57,619 nt of DNA from JAZDEY01 sp043808325 [NCBI: Candidatus Eiseniibacteriota bacterium] (GTDB lineage: Bacteria; Arandabacterota; Arandabacteria; Arandabacterales), in NCBI GenBank assembly GCA_043808325.1, contig JAZDEY010000040.1, positions 1-57,619 of the forward strand, given 5' to 3'. Positions 26,107 through 35,100 of this stretch are shown here, piece by piece (positions within the stretch are counted from its first letter, which is position 1; each line of letters begins with the position of its first letter). Both the position numbers and the translations under genes were made by a program. The notes beneath the pieces are model-generated. The model was not told the DNA's origin. It ran no database searches and saw nothing but the letters and a program-made list of their open reading frames with translations.

Positions 26107-26135
26107 TTGATATTGCGGAACTTCTGTGATATAGT
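26107..26135 (+). promoter_or_regulatory. strong extended -10 promoter with a long leader
   Basis: TTGATA (26107-26112), 17-bp spacer, TATAGT (26130-26135) preceded by TGA. Each hexamer differs from consensus at one position. Transcription would start near 26142. Confidence 0.6.
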
Positions 26136-26141
26136 GACCAT

Positions 26142-26499
26142 TCGAGAATTTAAGGCGTGAGGGATCAAGAGCAGAGTGTGGCTGGTTCCCGCCAGGGACG
26201 GCACTGAGCGGTCACACGGAATCTCGGCAACGTGTTCGATAGGCGCAGTACGGTGTGCCTGGAGGGGACGGGTTCGGCTGTGGGTGGGCACGCAACTTGC
26301 TGTGTTAACACTCAGCTCACGGGAGGGAGACCAACGGTTGTGGCGGGAGCGCCGAGCAGGGCTTGGCCTGCCGACCCCACGCTGCACGCGTACACAAGGG
26401 GGGTGATACATGGGTAATGCATGAGCAGGGATGCGATCTGCGAATTGAAAGGATTCTTGGTGGTGGTGCCTTTTGAAGAAGCACAGGAGGGTAAGCACG
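26142..26499 (+). other. about 360-nt untranslated leader, possibly structured RNA
   Basis: No convincing gene lies between the promoter and the ATG at 26500. Short self-complementary stretches are visible, for example GCAGG/CCTGC at about 26354-26369 and CTGG/CCAG near 26182-26195. Near the 3' end, AAGGGGGGTG precedes a four-codon frame (ATG GGT AAT GCA TGA, 26410-26424) whose stop overlaps another ATG. I do not recognise a known riboswitch, 6S, tmRNA or RNase P signature. Confidence 0.35.
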
Positions 26500-27126
26500 A
26501 TGAAGTTGCATATTTTGGCTACGGTGGTGATATTGGCGCTTGCTGTTGCAGTCACTGGAAGCTACGCCGGCGGCGGGAACGGCATGCCGAGCGGGCCGCA
26601 CTATAACCTCAATATCATTGGCGCCAAGTTTGAGAAGGACGTCGGGCCGAGCATGGGTCATACCCTGTTCGTCAAACTCGAAGGTAAGACCCGAATCTAT
26701 ATGACGCAGGCTGCTGACGGCCAGTTCGTGGTTGTGGACCGCGACGGAACAGACGGCGAGGCATCATTCAATATCGCTCCCGGCTACTATGACGTTTACG
26801 CAAGAGCGCTGGGCAAGCCCAACGGAAGCGTTCACATCGAGTCGTGGGGAGAGTTCGAAGATGACGAGGGCTATAAGGTCTTCAAACTCGGGGAAGTCGA
26901 TCTCTCGAGAATGAAGGGCAAGCCCCAGACCGTGAACATCAACAACCTCTTCTACGTGACCGTCACGCTCTGCACAGACTGGGATGAGGTCGCTCAGACC
27001 TGCAACCAGACCGTGACGTACACCAACGAATGGGTATTCGACATCGAGGAGCTCCTGCAGTACTACTGGGAGTACTTCAACAGCGATCTGAAGCTCCTTC
27101 AGGTCAGGTTCTATCCTCGCCAGTAG
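26500..27126 (+). CDS. exported conserved hypothetical protein
   Basis: A 208-residue protein of unknown function. ATG at 26500 has AGGAGGG with eight-base spacing. A clear signal peptide (MKLHILATVVILALAVAVTGSYA) ends near residue 23. The mature part starts GGGNGMPSGPHYNLNIIGAKF, a beginning I associate with uncharacterised exported proteins of environmental genomes. It contains YMTQAADGQFVVVDRDGTDGEA and the paired cysteines CTDWDEVAQTC, which could form a disulfide. It is likely periplasmic, secreted or surface-associated. Its strong promoter and long leader suggest high or regulated expression. A stable hairpin follows the stop. Confidence 0.8.
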   Translation: MKLHILATVVILALAVAVTGSYAGGGNGMPSGPHYNLNIIGAKFEKDVGPSMGHTLFVKLEGKTRIYMTQAADGQFVVVDRDGTDGEASFNIAPGYYDVYARALGKPNGSVHIESWGEFEDDEGYKVFKLGEVDLSRMKGKPQTVNINNLFYVTVTLCTDWDEVAQTCNQTVTYTNEWVFDIEELLQYYWEYFNSDLKLLQVRFYPRQ

Positions 27127-27166
27127 TGGCGACAGAACAATACGAATCTATCCGCTGTCAGTCGGA

Positions 27167-27198
27167 GACACAGGGCGGAGAACGATCCGCCCTGTGTC
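27167..27198 (+). terminator. 13-bp perfect hairpin after the exported protein gene
   Basis: GACACAGGGCGGA (27167-27179) pairs with TCCGCCCTGTGTC (27186-27198) around GAACGA. There is no U-run, so it may act as an RNA 3' end stabiliser or a weak terminator. It lies 41 bp past the stop codon. Confidence 0.6.
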
Positions 27199-27374
27199 CT
27201 GCCATTAAGCTGCGCCAGGTTGCTGCGAGTACCTGTGTTGGGTTGGTAGCTGGGGTGGCCTGCCCCCGACAGTGATACCATGTGTCACGGGCGGTTGCCA
27301 GGGCCCATTTCGGGATGAGGGGGCCCGCCTCCCAAGTGTGAAGGGAATAGTGTCAGTCCCGGTTGGGAGCAAAA

Positions 27375-28541
27375 GTGTCCTGTAGTCAGCGGCCATCAAT
27401 AGCACGCCTGTTTGTTTCCTTCCTGCGGTTGGGCACGACCGCATTCGGTGGGCCCTCCATGGTGGTCTATATCCGCAGATTGGCGGTCGACAAGAAACAC
27501 TGGCTTGACGCGGATGCTTTCGCTGATGGGGTCGCCCTCGCCCAAATGGTGCCCGGCGCGACCGCAATGCAAACTGCCGCCTACGTGGGATTGAAAGCCC
27601 GCGGCGTGATCGGTGCCGGCGCCAGTTACATAGGGTTCGGCCTACCTGCGTTTCTCCTGATGATGGTCTTTGCCGCCTGCTATACCTACACCAGCGATGT
27701 GCCCGCCGTGGTCTCGGCCTTCAGCGGATTGCAGGCAGTCATCGTTGCCGTGGTCGCCAGCGCCACACTGGCCTTCGGCAAGACCACGCTAAGAGGCTGG
27801 AAATCGGCAGTGGTTGTGGGTGCCGCGGCTGCGCTGTTCGGTCTCAAAGTGAACCCGGCGCTCGTGATCCTCTTGGCCGCCGCAGGAGGATTGTTGATCA
27901 TCAAGCCGAAGCAGGCCAATTCGGGCAGCCCCGTTCTGCCGACACGAGACTTTCCGTATAGAACCCCACTCCTCGTGATTCTGTCAGCCTCGGCAGTCGG
28001 GTTTCTCATGCTCTTCTTTCTCGATCGGCATCTGTTCAACCTCGCTCTTCTGCTTTCCAGAATAGACCTGCTTGCCTTCGGCGGCGGATTTGCTTCCTTG
28101 CCTCTCATGCTCCATGAAATCGTGGAAGCCCGCCACTGGATCGATGGACACGCCTTTATGAACGGGATAATCCTCGGCCAGGTCACCCCGGGGCCGATCG
28201 TGATCACCGCGACCTTCATCGGCTATCTAATGGCCGGTCCGGTCGGGGGAATCGTGGCGACCATAGCCATTCTCCTGCCTTCTTTCGTAGTGATCGTCGG
28301 GCTCGCGCCGTGCTTTGACCGGCTGCGCACTTCGGCCGCCTTCACTAGGATCATCAGCGGCGTGTTGTGCTCCTTCGTCGGCCTGCTCGCCACTGTAACC
28401 GTCCGTTTTGCCCTGAACGTCCACTGGGACTTACCCCATCTCATGCTCGCCGGCGGCGCACTCGCGGCCTTGCTTCTCAAAGTGGACATCCTCTACGTAG
28501 TCGCCGTGGCCACAGTTGTCTCCGTCCTGATGTTTGCCTGA
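27375..28541 (+). CDS. chrA: chromate transporter, two-domain CHR family
   Basis: A 388-residue inner-membrane protein with about ten to twelve hydrophobic helices in two homologous halves. The CHR motifs are FLRLGTTAFGGPSMVVYIRR near the N-terminus with GVALAQMVPGATAMQTAAYVG, and the second-half equivalents DLLAFGGGFASLPLMLHEIV and IILGQVTPGPIVITATFIGY. It exports chromate in known members; sulfate or other anions are possible physiological substrates. I chose GTG at 27375, seven bases after GGGAG, over the TTG at 27363. No ChrB regulator is nearby. It is a single gene between an exported protein and a regulator. Confidence 0.9.
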   Translation: MSCSQRPSIARLFVSFLRLGTTAFGGPSMVVYIRRLAVDKKHWLDADAFADGVALAQMVPGATAMQTAAYVGLKARGVIGAGASYIGFGLPAFLLMMVFAACYTYTSDVPAVVSAFSGLQAVIVAVVASATLAFGKTTLRGWKSAVVVGAAAALFGLKVNPALVILLAAAGGLLIIKPKQANSGSPVLPTRDFPYRTPLLVILSASAVGFLMLFFLDRHLFNLALLLSRIDLLAFGGGFASLPLMLHEIVEARHWIDGHAFMNGIILGQVTPGPIVITATFIGYLMAGPVGGIVATIAILLPSFVVIVGLAPCFDRLRTSAAFTRIISGVLCSFVGLLATVTVRFALNVHWDLPHLMLAGGALAALLLKVDILYVVAVATVVSVLMFA

Positions 28542-28622
28542 CCATAGCGGCTCCGGCCCCCTTGACAAGGCTTGCCACAACAGGTATTCTACAGCAGTAA
28601 TGGAGGTGACAGGAACCAAGCA

Positions 28623-28656
28623 ATGGGGTAACTGAAAAGCTTACCCCATATATTAT
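28623..28656 (+). promoter_or_regulatory. 9-bp perfect inverted repeat next to a -10 element
   Basis: ATGGGGTAA (28623-28631), nine-base spacer, TTACCCCAT (28641-28649). TATTAT at 28651-28656 follows directly and could be the -10 of the regulator gene at 28683. The position suits an operator for a dimeric regulator; as RNA it would form a hairpin. Confidence 0.5.
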
Positions 28657-28682
28657 GACTTTCGTTTGCGAGGAGGATTGCT

Positions 28683-29675
28683 TTGAAGGGGCGTGTCCTG
28701 ATAATCGACGACGAGGCTGAGATAAGACGGAATCTTACGATCGGGCTCACCCAGGAGGGCTATAGCGCCGTGGCCTGCCCGGACGGCATCTCGGCGATCC
28801 ACGAACTCAACGGCGCCCATGAGAAGGGAATCGCTTACGACTACCTAATCACCGACATCTTCATGCCCGACATCGACGGCCTTAAGATCCTTAAGGTGAT
28901 CAAGATTCAATATCCGGACCTTCCCGTGCTCGTGATTACGGGTTTTGGCGATGAGGCCCTCAAGCTGAAGGCACTCTCGGAGGCCAACACGGGCTACCTT
29001 GACAAGCCGTTTGAGATCTCGGACTTGGTCGCAGCGCTCGACGATCTCGCCCCCGGCTCCACCCGGAAGCAGGCTGTCGCTGCCGAACCGGCGCCGGCGC
29101 CTGCAGGCGCGCGCGAATCCGTGAGCGCCTATCTTACGGTCCGCATAACCGACGCCGGCCGCAGTATGGAGATCTTCAATCAGATTCACAAGATGGATGG
29201 CGTCCAGCGGTGCGAGGCGGTCCGGGGAGACTTCGACATCATAATCCTGGTGCAGGGCTCCTCCTCCGACGAGGTCAAGCGCCTCTTTGACCGGATAGCC
29301 GCGATCCCGGGAGTCGAGGTCGCATCGGCGCTGGGGGTCCAGCGGCCGAAGCTCGACCGCGACGTCAACGAATTCATCAAGATCTATGGCCAGACCATCA
29401 AAGCCCGCAGTCAGGAGACGCGCTCAAGGCAACCCGGCACCACAAGCTACGTGATAGTCGATATTGACAAGAATGCCATTCAGCAGATATTCACAACCGT
29501 GTTCTTTGTCGATGAAGTCATTTTCTGTGACGTGATCGAGGATGGCAAGAAACTTGTGGGGATGATCACGGGCGAGGGCGCCGGACGCAAGTCGAAGATC
29601 ATAGAGAAGCTCAGTCAAATCGATGGGGTTCTCAGAGTACGCGAGGCGACGGTGATCAAGTTGATGGAAGACTGA
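28683..29675 (+). CDS. response regulator with two Lrp/AsnC-type ligand (RAM) domains
   Basis: A 330-residue protein; TTG at 28683 has AGGAGG six bases upstream. Residues 1-122 are a receiver domain: acidic pair IIDDEAE, phosphoacceptor aspartate in YLITDIFMPDIDG, lysine in YLDKPFE. After an Ala/Pro linker, residues 148-225 look like an AsnC/RAM domain (YLTVRITDAGRSMEIFNQI, FDIIILVQG) and residues 255-330 like a second one (TSYVIVDIDKNAIQQIF, IIEKLSQIDGV). No DNA-binding domain is visible, so output is probably ligand binding or protein interaction. It precedes the transhydrogenase operon by 121 bp, with a histidine kinase further downstream, and may be part of the same redox signalling. Confidence 0.8.
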   Translation: MKGRVLIIDDEAEIRRNLTIGLTQEGYSAVACPDGISAIHELNGAHEKGIAYDYLITDIFMPDIDGLKILKVIKIQYPDLPVLVITGFGDEALKLKALSEANTGYLDKPFEISDLVAALDDLAPGSTRKQAVAAEPAPAPAGARESVSAYLTVRITDAGRSMEIFNQIHKMDGVQRCEAVRGDFDIIILVQGSSSDEVKRLFDRIAAIPGVEVASALGVQRPKLDRDVNEFIKIYGQTIKARSQETRSRQPGTTSYVIVDIDKNAIQQIFTTVFFVDEVIFCDVIEDGKKLVGMITGEGAGRKSKIIEKLSQIDGVLRVREATVIKLMED

Positions 29676-29796
29676 TCGCCCGATCGAGCATAGATAGAAC
29701 CATCATAAATGTTTCCGCCCCTCTCTCGGAATCCCAGGTTGTGCCGTAGTCCAGATAGTGTGAACTGGCGGGCACGGGCGTCAAAGGAGAGCCAGC

Positions 29797-30306
29797 GTGG
29801 CTGACCGCGGAAGAGACGAAGACTTCAGATACCGCCTGTGGCGCTACGACGGAGCGCCCGGCGAACTGATCCCGCTCTTGCAGTCCGCTCAGGATCACTT
29901 CGGTTACATACCGAGGCGGTCGATCACCTACATCTCGGCCGTGACGGGCATACCGGAGTCGGATGTCTACGGAGTCATAACCTTCTACGGCCAGTTCAGG
30001 CTTCAGCCCCGCGGCAAGTACCTCGTCCGTGCGTGCGCCGGCACAGCCTGCCACGTGTCCGGTTCCAGGCTGATAGTTGAAACCATCGAGGATGAGCTCG
30101 GTATCGAGGTGGGCGACACCACCGAGGACGGGCTCTTCACCCTGAATACAGTGGCGTGCATCGGCTGCTGCTCGCTGGCGCCGGTGATGATGGTCAATGA
30201 TGAAACCCATGGGCGGTTGACGCCGGCCGCCGCAAGAAAGATTCTGCGCGAGTATCGTCGTCGGGAAGCTGTCCCGCAACAGTCCGGGGCAGCCGGGAGC
30301 AAATAG
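29797..30306 (+). CDS. NuoE/HndA-like [2Fe-2S] subunit (Stn-type transhydrogenase StnA-like)
   Basis: A 169-residue thioredoxin-fold ferredoxin subunit of the NuoE family. Four ligands are visible: CAGTAC and CIGCC. The N-terminal helical part has LIPLLQSAQDHFGYIPRRSI and VTGIPESDVYGVITFY, both standard. It shuttles electrons within the NADH-binding module. GTG at 29797 follows AAAGGAGAG. Its stop is directly followed by the ATG of the NuoF-like gene, so the two are coupled. First gene of the redox operon. Confidence 0.92.
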   Translation: MADRGRDEDFRYRLWRYDGAPGELIPLLQSAQDHFGYIPRRSITYISAVTGIPESDVYGVITFYGQFRLQPRGKYLVRACAGTACHVSGSRLIVETIEDELGIEVGDTTEDGLFTLNTVACIGCCSLAPVMMVNDETHGRLTPAAARKILREYRRREAVPQQSGAAGSK

Positions 30307-32085
30307 ATGAAGAAGGCGATCGTGGGCATGGGCACCTGCGGGCTCTCCGCGGGCGCTCAGCAGACTTACGATAGGCTCAAGGAAGTGATCGCCGCCAAGC
30401 CGGGGGCCTGCGATCTCTCATCGACGGGCTGCATCGGCATATGCTATCGCGAGCCCCTTCTAGAGGTGCGCGAAGACGGCCGCCGCACTATCTATGGCGG
30501 TGTTACTCCCGACCTTGCCCGGCGAATCTATGACGAGCACATCATTGGCGGCAAAGTGCTCGAAGACCACGTTGCTTATAGCGTCGCTGCGGACGGCACC
30601 CGGGGCGGAGCCGAAGCCGACTTCTTGAACCTCCAGGAACGGATCGTCTTAAGGAACTGTGGCTTGATCGATCCCGAGTCGATCGAGGAATATGAAGCCC
30701 AGGGCGGCTACAAGGCCTTGCGCAAAGCCCTGCTTGAGATGGCCCCCGAAGAGATCGTAAAGGAAGTCACGGCTTCGGGGTTACGCGGGCGAGGCGGCGC
30801 AGGTTTTCCCACCGGGCTCAAGTGGTCCTTCGCGGCAAAGCAGACTAGCGATATCAAGTATACCGTCTGCAACGCCGACGAGGGCGATCCCGGTGCTTTC
30901 ATGGATCGATCGGTCCTGGAAAGCGACCCTCACTCGGTGCTTGAGGGCATGATCATTTGCGGCAAGGCGATCGGGTCATCCTACGGGTATATCTACTGCC
31001 GCGCCGAGTATCCGCTAGCCCTACGCCGGCTCGCGATTGCGATCGACCAGGCTCGCGCGCGAGGCTATCTCGGCAAGAATATCCTGGGCTCGGGCTTCGA
31101 CTTCGACATCAAGATAAAGCAGGGCGCGGGTGCCTTCGTTTGCGGCGAGGAGACCGCACTCTTTGCCTCGATCGAAGGCAAACGAGGCATGCCCCGGATC
31201 AGGCCGCCATTTCCGGCCGAGAAGGGGCTGTGGCTCAAGCCGACCAATAATAATAATGTTGAGACCTATGCCAATATCCCCTGGATCATAACCCGGGGCG
31301 CCAAAGCCTACGCGGCCTTCGGTACCGAGAAGAGCAAGGGCACCAAAGTCTTTGCTCTGGCGGGCAAGGTGGTGCGTGGGGGCCTGGCGGAAGTGCCGAT
31401 GGGGACCACGATCCACGATCTGGTCTTTAAGATCGGCGGCGGGATCAAGAGCGGCAGGAAGTTCAAGGCGGTGCAAATGGGGGGGCCGTCGGGCGGCTGC
31501 ATTCCGGCAGAGCTCGACAAGACCCCGGTCGATTTCGAGTCCATACCTGCGACCGGAGCGATCATGGGTTCGGGCGGCATGGTGGTCTTGGACGACACCA
31601 CCTGCATGGTGGAGATCGCCCGGTTCTTTCTGGACTTCACCCAGAACGAGTCGTGCGGCAAGTGCACCTTCTGCCGCATCGGAACGCGCCGGATGCTCGA
31701 GACCCTCACCCGGATCACTCAAGGCGAGGGAACGCCCGACGATCTGGCCAAGCTCGCGGCCTTGGGCAAACAGATCAAAGAGGCCAGCCTATGTGGCCTG
31801 GGCCAGACCGCGCCCAACCCGGTCCTGACGACCGTGCGTTACTACCAGGCCGAATATGATGCCCACATTGCCGGGAAGTGCTGCCCCGCACGGAGCTGCT
31901 CGGCGCTGGTGGACTTTGTGATTGACCCTGAGAAGTGTACGGGCTGCACGCTCTGCACCAAGAAGTGTCCCGTCAATGCAATTTCGGGCGAGCGCAAGCA
32001 GGCCTATATCATAGCTAACGCCGTATGTGTGAAATGTGGACAGTGCATCGCGACCTGTAAGTTCGAAGCTATCTTCAAGAAATAG
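30307..32085 (+). CDS. NuoF-like NADH-binding flavoprotein with ferredoxin tail (StnB/HydB/HndC-like)
   Basis: 592 residues. The domain order is: N-terminal thioredoxin-like [2Fe-2S] domain (CGLSAG, CDLSSTGCIGIC); NADH/FMN-binding core (GLRGRGGAGFPTGLKW, CNADEGDPGAFMDR); SLBB domain; [4Fe-4S] helical bundle ESCGKCTFCRIGTRRM with the fourth Cys in ASLCGLGQ; and a C-terminal two-cluster ferredoxin (CTGCTLCTKKCPVNAI, CVKCGQCIATCKFEAI). This is the layout of electron-bifurcating hydrogenase and transhydrogenase beta subunits, so it exchanges electrons between NAD(H) and ferredoxin-level clusters. The downstream partner contains a GltD-like NADPH module rather than an [FeFe]-hydrogenase H-cluster, which favours a Stn-type transhydrogenase. 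Confidence 0.92.
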   Translation: MKKAIVGMGTCGLSAGAQQTYDRLKEVIAAKPGACDLSSTGCIGICYREPLLEVREDGRRTIYGGVTPDLARRIYDEHIIGGKVLEDHVAYSVAADGTRGGAEADFLNLQERIVLRNCGLIDPESIEEYEAQGGYKALRKALLEMAPEEIVKEVTASGLRGRGGAGFPTGLKWSFAAKQTSDIKYTVCNADEGDPGAFMDRSVLESDPHSVLEGMIICGKAIGSSYGYIYCRAEYPLALRRLAIAIDQARARGYLGKNILGSGFDFDIKIKQGAGAFVCGEETALFASIEGKRGMPRIRPPFPAEKGLWLKPTNNNNVETYANIPWIITRGAKAYAAFGTEKSKGTKVFALAGKVVRGGLAEVPMGTTIHDLVFKIGGGIKSGRKFKAVQMGGPSGGCIPAELDKTPVDFESIPATGAIMGSGGMVVLDDTTCMVEIARFFLDFTQNESCGKCTFCRIGTRRMLETLTRITQGEGTPDDLAKLAALGKQIKEASLCGLGQTAPNPVLTTVRYYQAEYDAHIAGKCCPARSCSALVDFVIDPEKCTGCTLCTKKCPVNAISGERKQAYIIANAVCVKCGQCIATCKFEAIFKK

Positions 32086-32102
32086 GAAACTATCAGACGC
32101 GC

Positions 32103-32132
32103 GAGCGTAGGAGAGCGTAGGAGACGACGAGA
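32103..32132 (+). repeat. 10-bp tandem repeat supplying the ribosome site of the StnC-like gene
   Basis: GAGCGTAGGA at 32103-32112 and 32113-32122, then a degraded GACGACGAGA ending just before GTG 32133. Each unit carries AGGA. Confidence 0.65.
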
Positions 32133-35100
32133 GTGCCGGAGCCCGAGCGAGTTACGATCAAGATAAATGGTAAGCCGGTCGAAGCCGGTGCGGGGAAGAC
32201 CATCCTCGAGGTGGTCCGCGAGAACCAGATCGACGATATCCCCACGCTGTGCCATTCGCCCGAGCTCGAGCCCTACGCATCGTGCTTCCTGTGCGTCGTC
32301 GAACTCAAAGGCCGGCCGAATCTGGTCCCGGCCTGCGCGACCCGCGTGAGTCCGGGGATGGAGATCGAAACCCGCAGTCCCCGAGTCGTGGAGGCCAGGA
32401 AGACTGCCCTCGAGCTCCTGCTTTCCAATCATTACGCCGATTGTCTCTCACCCTGCATGGAAGGCTGTCCTGCGGGCGTCGACGCTCAGGGCTATATTGC
32501 CCTCTCGGCGATGGGCCTCTATCGTGAAGCGGTCGATCTGATTCGCCAGACCAATCCGCTCCCCGCGGTCTGCGGGCGAGTCTGCGTGCGTAAATGCGAA
32601 GTGGTGTGTCGCCGCGCGGATGTCGACAAAGCGGTCGGCATCAATGCGATCAAGCGCTTTGTCACCGACGCTCCCGGCGCCTATGACGGCAAGCCCGAGT
32701 GCGCCGAGCCCACGGGCAAGACGGTCGCCATTGTGGGGGCAGGTCCTGCGGGCCTTACGGCCGCATGGTTCCTGGCGTGCGAGGGTCACAAGGCCGTGAT
32801 CTACGAGGCGCAGCCGCGGTCCGGGGGAATGCTCCGGTACGGCATCCCGACTTACCGCCTGCCCGATGCCGTGATAGATGCCGAAGTTGGCTATATTGAG
32901 CGGGCCGGTGTGGAGATCCTCTGCGGGAAGACCGTGGGGCGAGATATCTCACTCGACGATCTCGCGAAGCGGTACGATGCCGTTTTTGTCGGGCCCGGCG
33001 CCTGGGCCGCGAAGCCGATGGGTGTCGAAGGGGAGTTTGCGACCCAGGGTGTGATCTCGGGGACCGACTTCCTGCGGGAGAAGACCGACGACCACAGCCC
33101 GCTCAAGGGCACCGTGGTCGTGGTGGGCGGCGGCAACACTGCGATGGATGTGGCTCGCACCTCCTGGCGCTTGGGCGCAGACAAGGTGATCATTCTTTAC
33201 CGAAGAACTCGGGCCGAGATGCCCGCCGACCCTATGGAGATTGAGGATTGTCTCCATGAAGGGGTCGAGCTAATGGAGCTTGCCGCACCGGTCGGTATCG
33301 TGGCCGAAGCGGGCAGGCTCAAGGCGCTCCGGTGCATCAGGATGAAACTGGGTGAGCCGGATTCCTCAGGCAGGCGCCGCCCCGTTCCCCTCGAGGGCTC
33401 CGAATTCGATCTGCCCTGCCATCTTGCGGTAGCGGCAATCGGGCAGAACCCCGTTCTCGAGGGTCTCACCCAGGTCTCGGGAAAGGACCTCAAGTTAACG
33501 CGGTGGAAGACAATCGCGGTTGACACCGAGACCTTCAGGACCAATGTCGAGGGCCTCTTCGCCGGTGGTGACGCCGTCGAGGATGGGCCCACGGTCGTGA
33601 TAGATGCCATACGTGACGGCCAGAAGGCAGCGCGGGCGATCCATGCGCATCTGGCGGGCAAGTCTCTCGCTGCCGCGCCCTTTGCGGTCAAGAAGGAGTT
33701 CTGGGCAAAGCCGGGAGAAGCCGAGCTCGGGCAGGTCAAGGAAAGTCCCAGGCACGAGGTCGCCATGCTCGATGTCGACGCACGCCGCGGCAACTTCGAT
33801 GAGGTGGCCACGGGCCTCCCCTATGAAGACAATGTTCACGAGTGCGACCGCTGCCTTGCGTGCGGGTGCGTACGGTTCCATGACTGTGCTCTCAGGCTTT
33901 ACGCCCAGGAATACGGCGTCGACATGGAGCGCTACAAAGGTCAGGCAAGGCGCCACAAGGTGGATGATCGCCACCCCTACGTCGTCTACGATCCCAATAA
34001 GTGCATCCTGTGCGCAAGGTGCATCCGCACTTGTGCAAAGCTGCTGTCGATCCCGGCCCTTGGGCTGGTGGGACGCGGTTTCAGAACCGAGATGAGACCT
34101 GCGCTCAATGATCCCCTGGTGGAGACCAGCTGCACCAGTTGCGGCAGCTGCATCGATGCCTGCCCCACGGGCGCGCTTACCGCCAAGTATCCTTTTCCGG
34201 GGCGGGCTCCGCTTAAGACCGATGAGGTCGCAACGCGGTGTGGCCTGTGCTCGCTTGGCTGCCGGATCAAGGTCAGACGGTTTGGTCCCGACCGCTATTT
34301 CGTCGTCCCGTCGGGTGTTCCGGGCGAATATCTCTGCCGGTACGGCAGATTCGGATACGAGCTCTTCATCAAACGCAAGCGAATCGCGCGCCCTGAAGTT
34401 CGCCGGGGAAGCGAGCGATGCGAGCCGTCGCTTAGCGAGGCGCAGTCGGCGGTCGCGGCCGAGATGAAGCGCGTGGCCGCCAAGTACGGCCCCTCGAGCG
34501 TAGCCGTCTTTGTCTCCCCCGAGCTCACCAATGAAGAGCTCTATCTGGCGGCAAGGATCGCGCGCGAGGGCCTTGGCACCAACAATATCGGCTCGCTCTC
34601 GATCCTGGCGACCGGCAGGGAAAGCGGACCGCTGGATGCATCGTTCGGCTACACGGCCTCGACCGCCGACCGCTCCTGCCTTCGAGATGCCGACCTCATA
34701 GTCTGCAACAACACCTCCCTGGAATCGGACCACCAGGTGCTCGCCGTAGAAGTGATTCAGGCCGTGAAGACCGGCGCGGGCCTCGTAGTTACGAATTCCA
34801 GCCTTGAGCGGATTGACAAGCTGATTTCATCCCTGGCGATGGATCCCCTGCGGGGGACCGCCTCGGTGCTGTGGGACGCCGTCACCCAGGTCTTACTCGA
34901 TCAAGACTTCTTCACGCGGGAGAAGATCTCCGATCTGCCGGGGGCCGATCGCTTCCTGGCTGACCGGGATACGGCCGCTTCCGGGCGGGCTGGCAGTGAT
35001 CGGGACCTGGCCGGCGCAGCCGATGTCACGGGTGTGAGGCAGGAAGACATCCGCCGGGCCGCCGAACTTCTCCGTGGTGCGAAGCGTGTGGTCTTTATCC

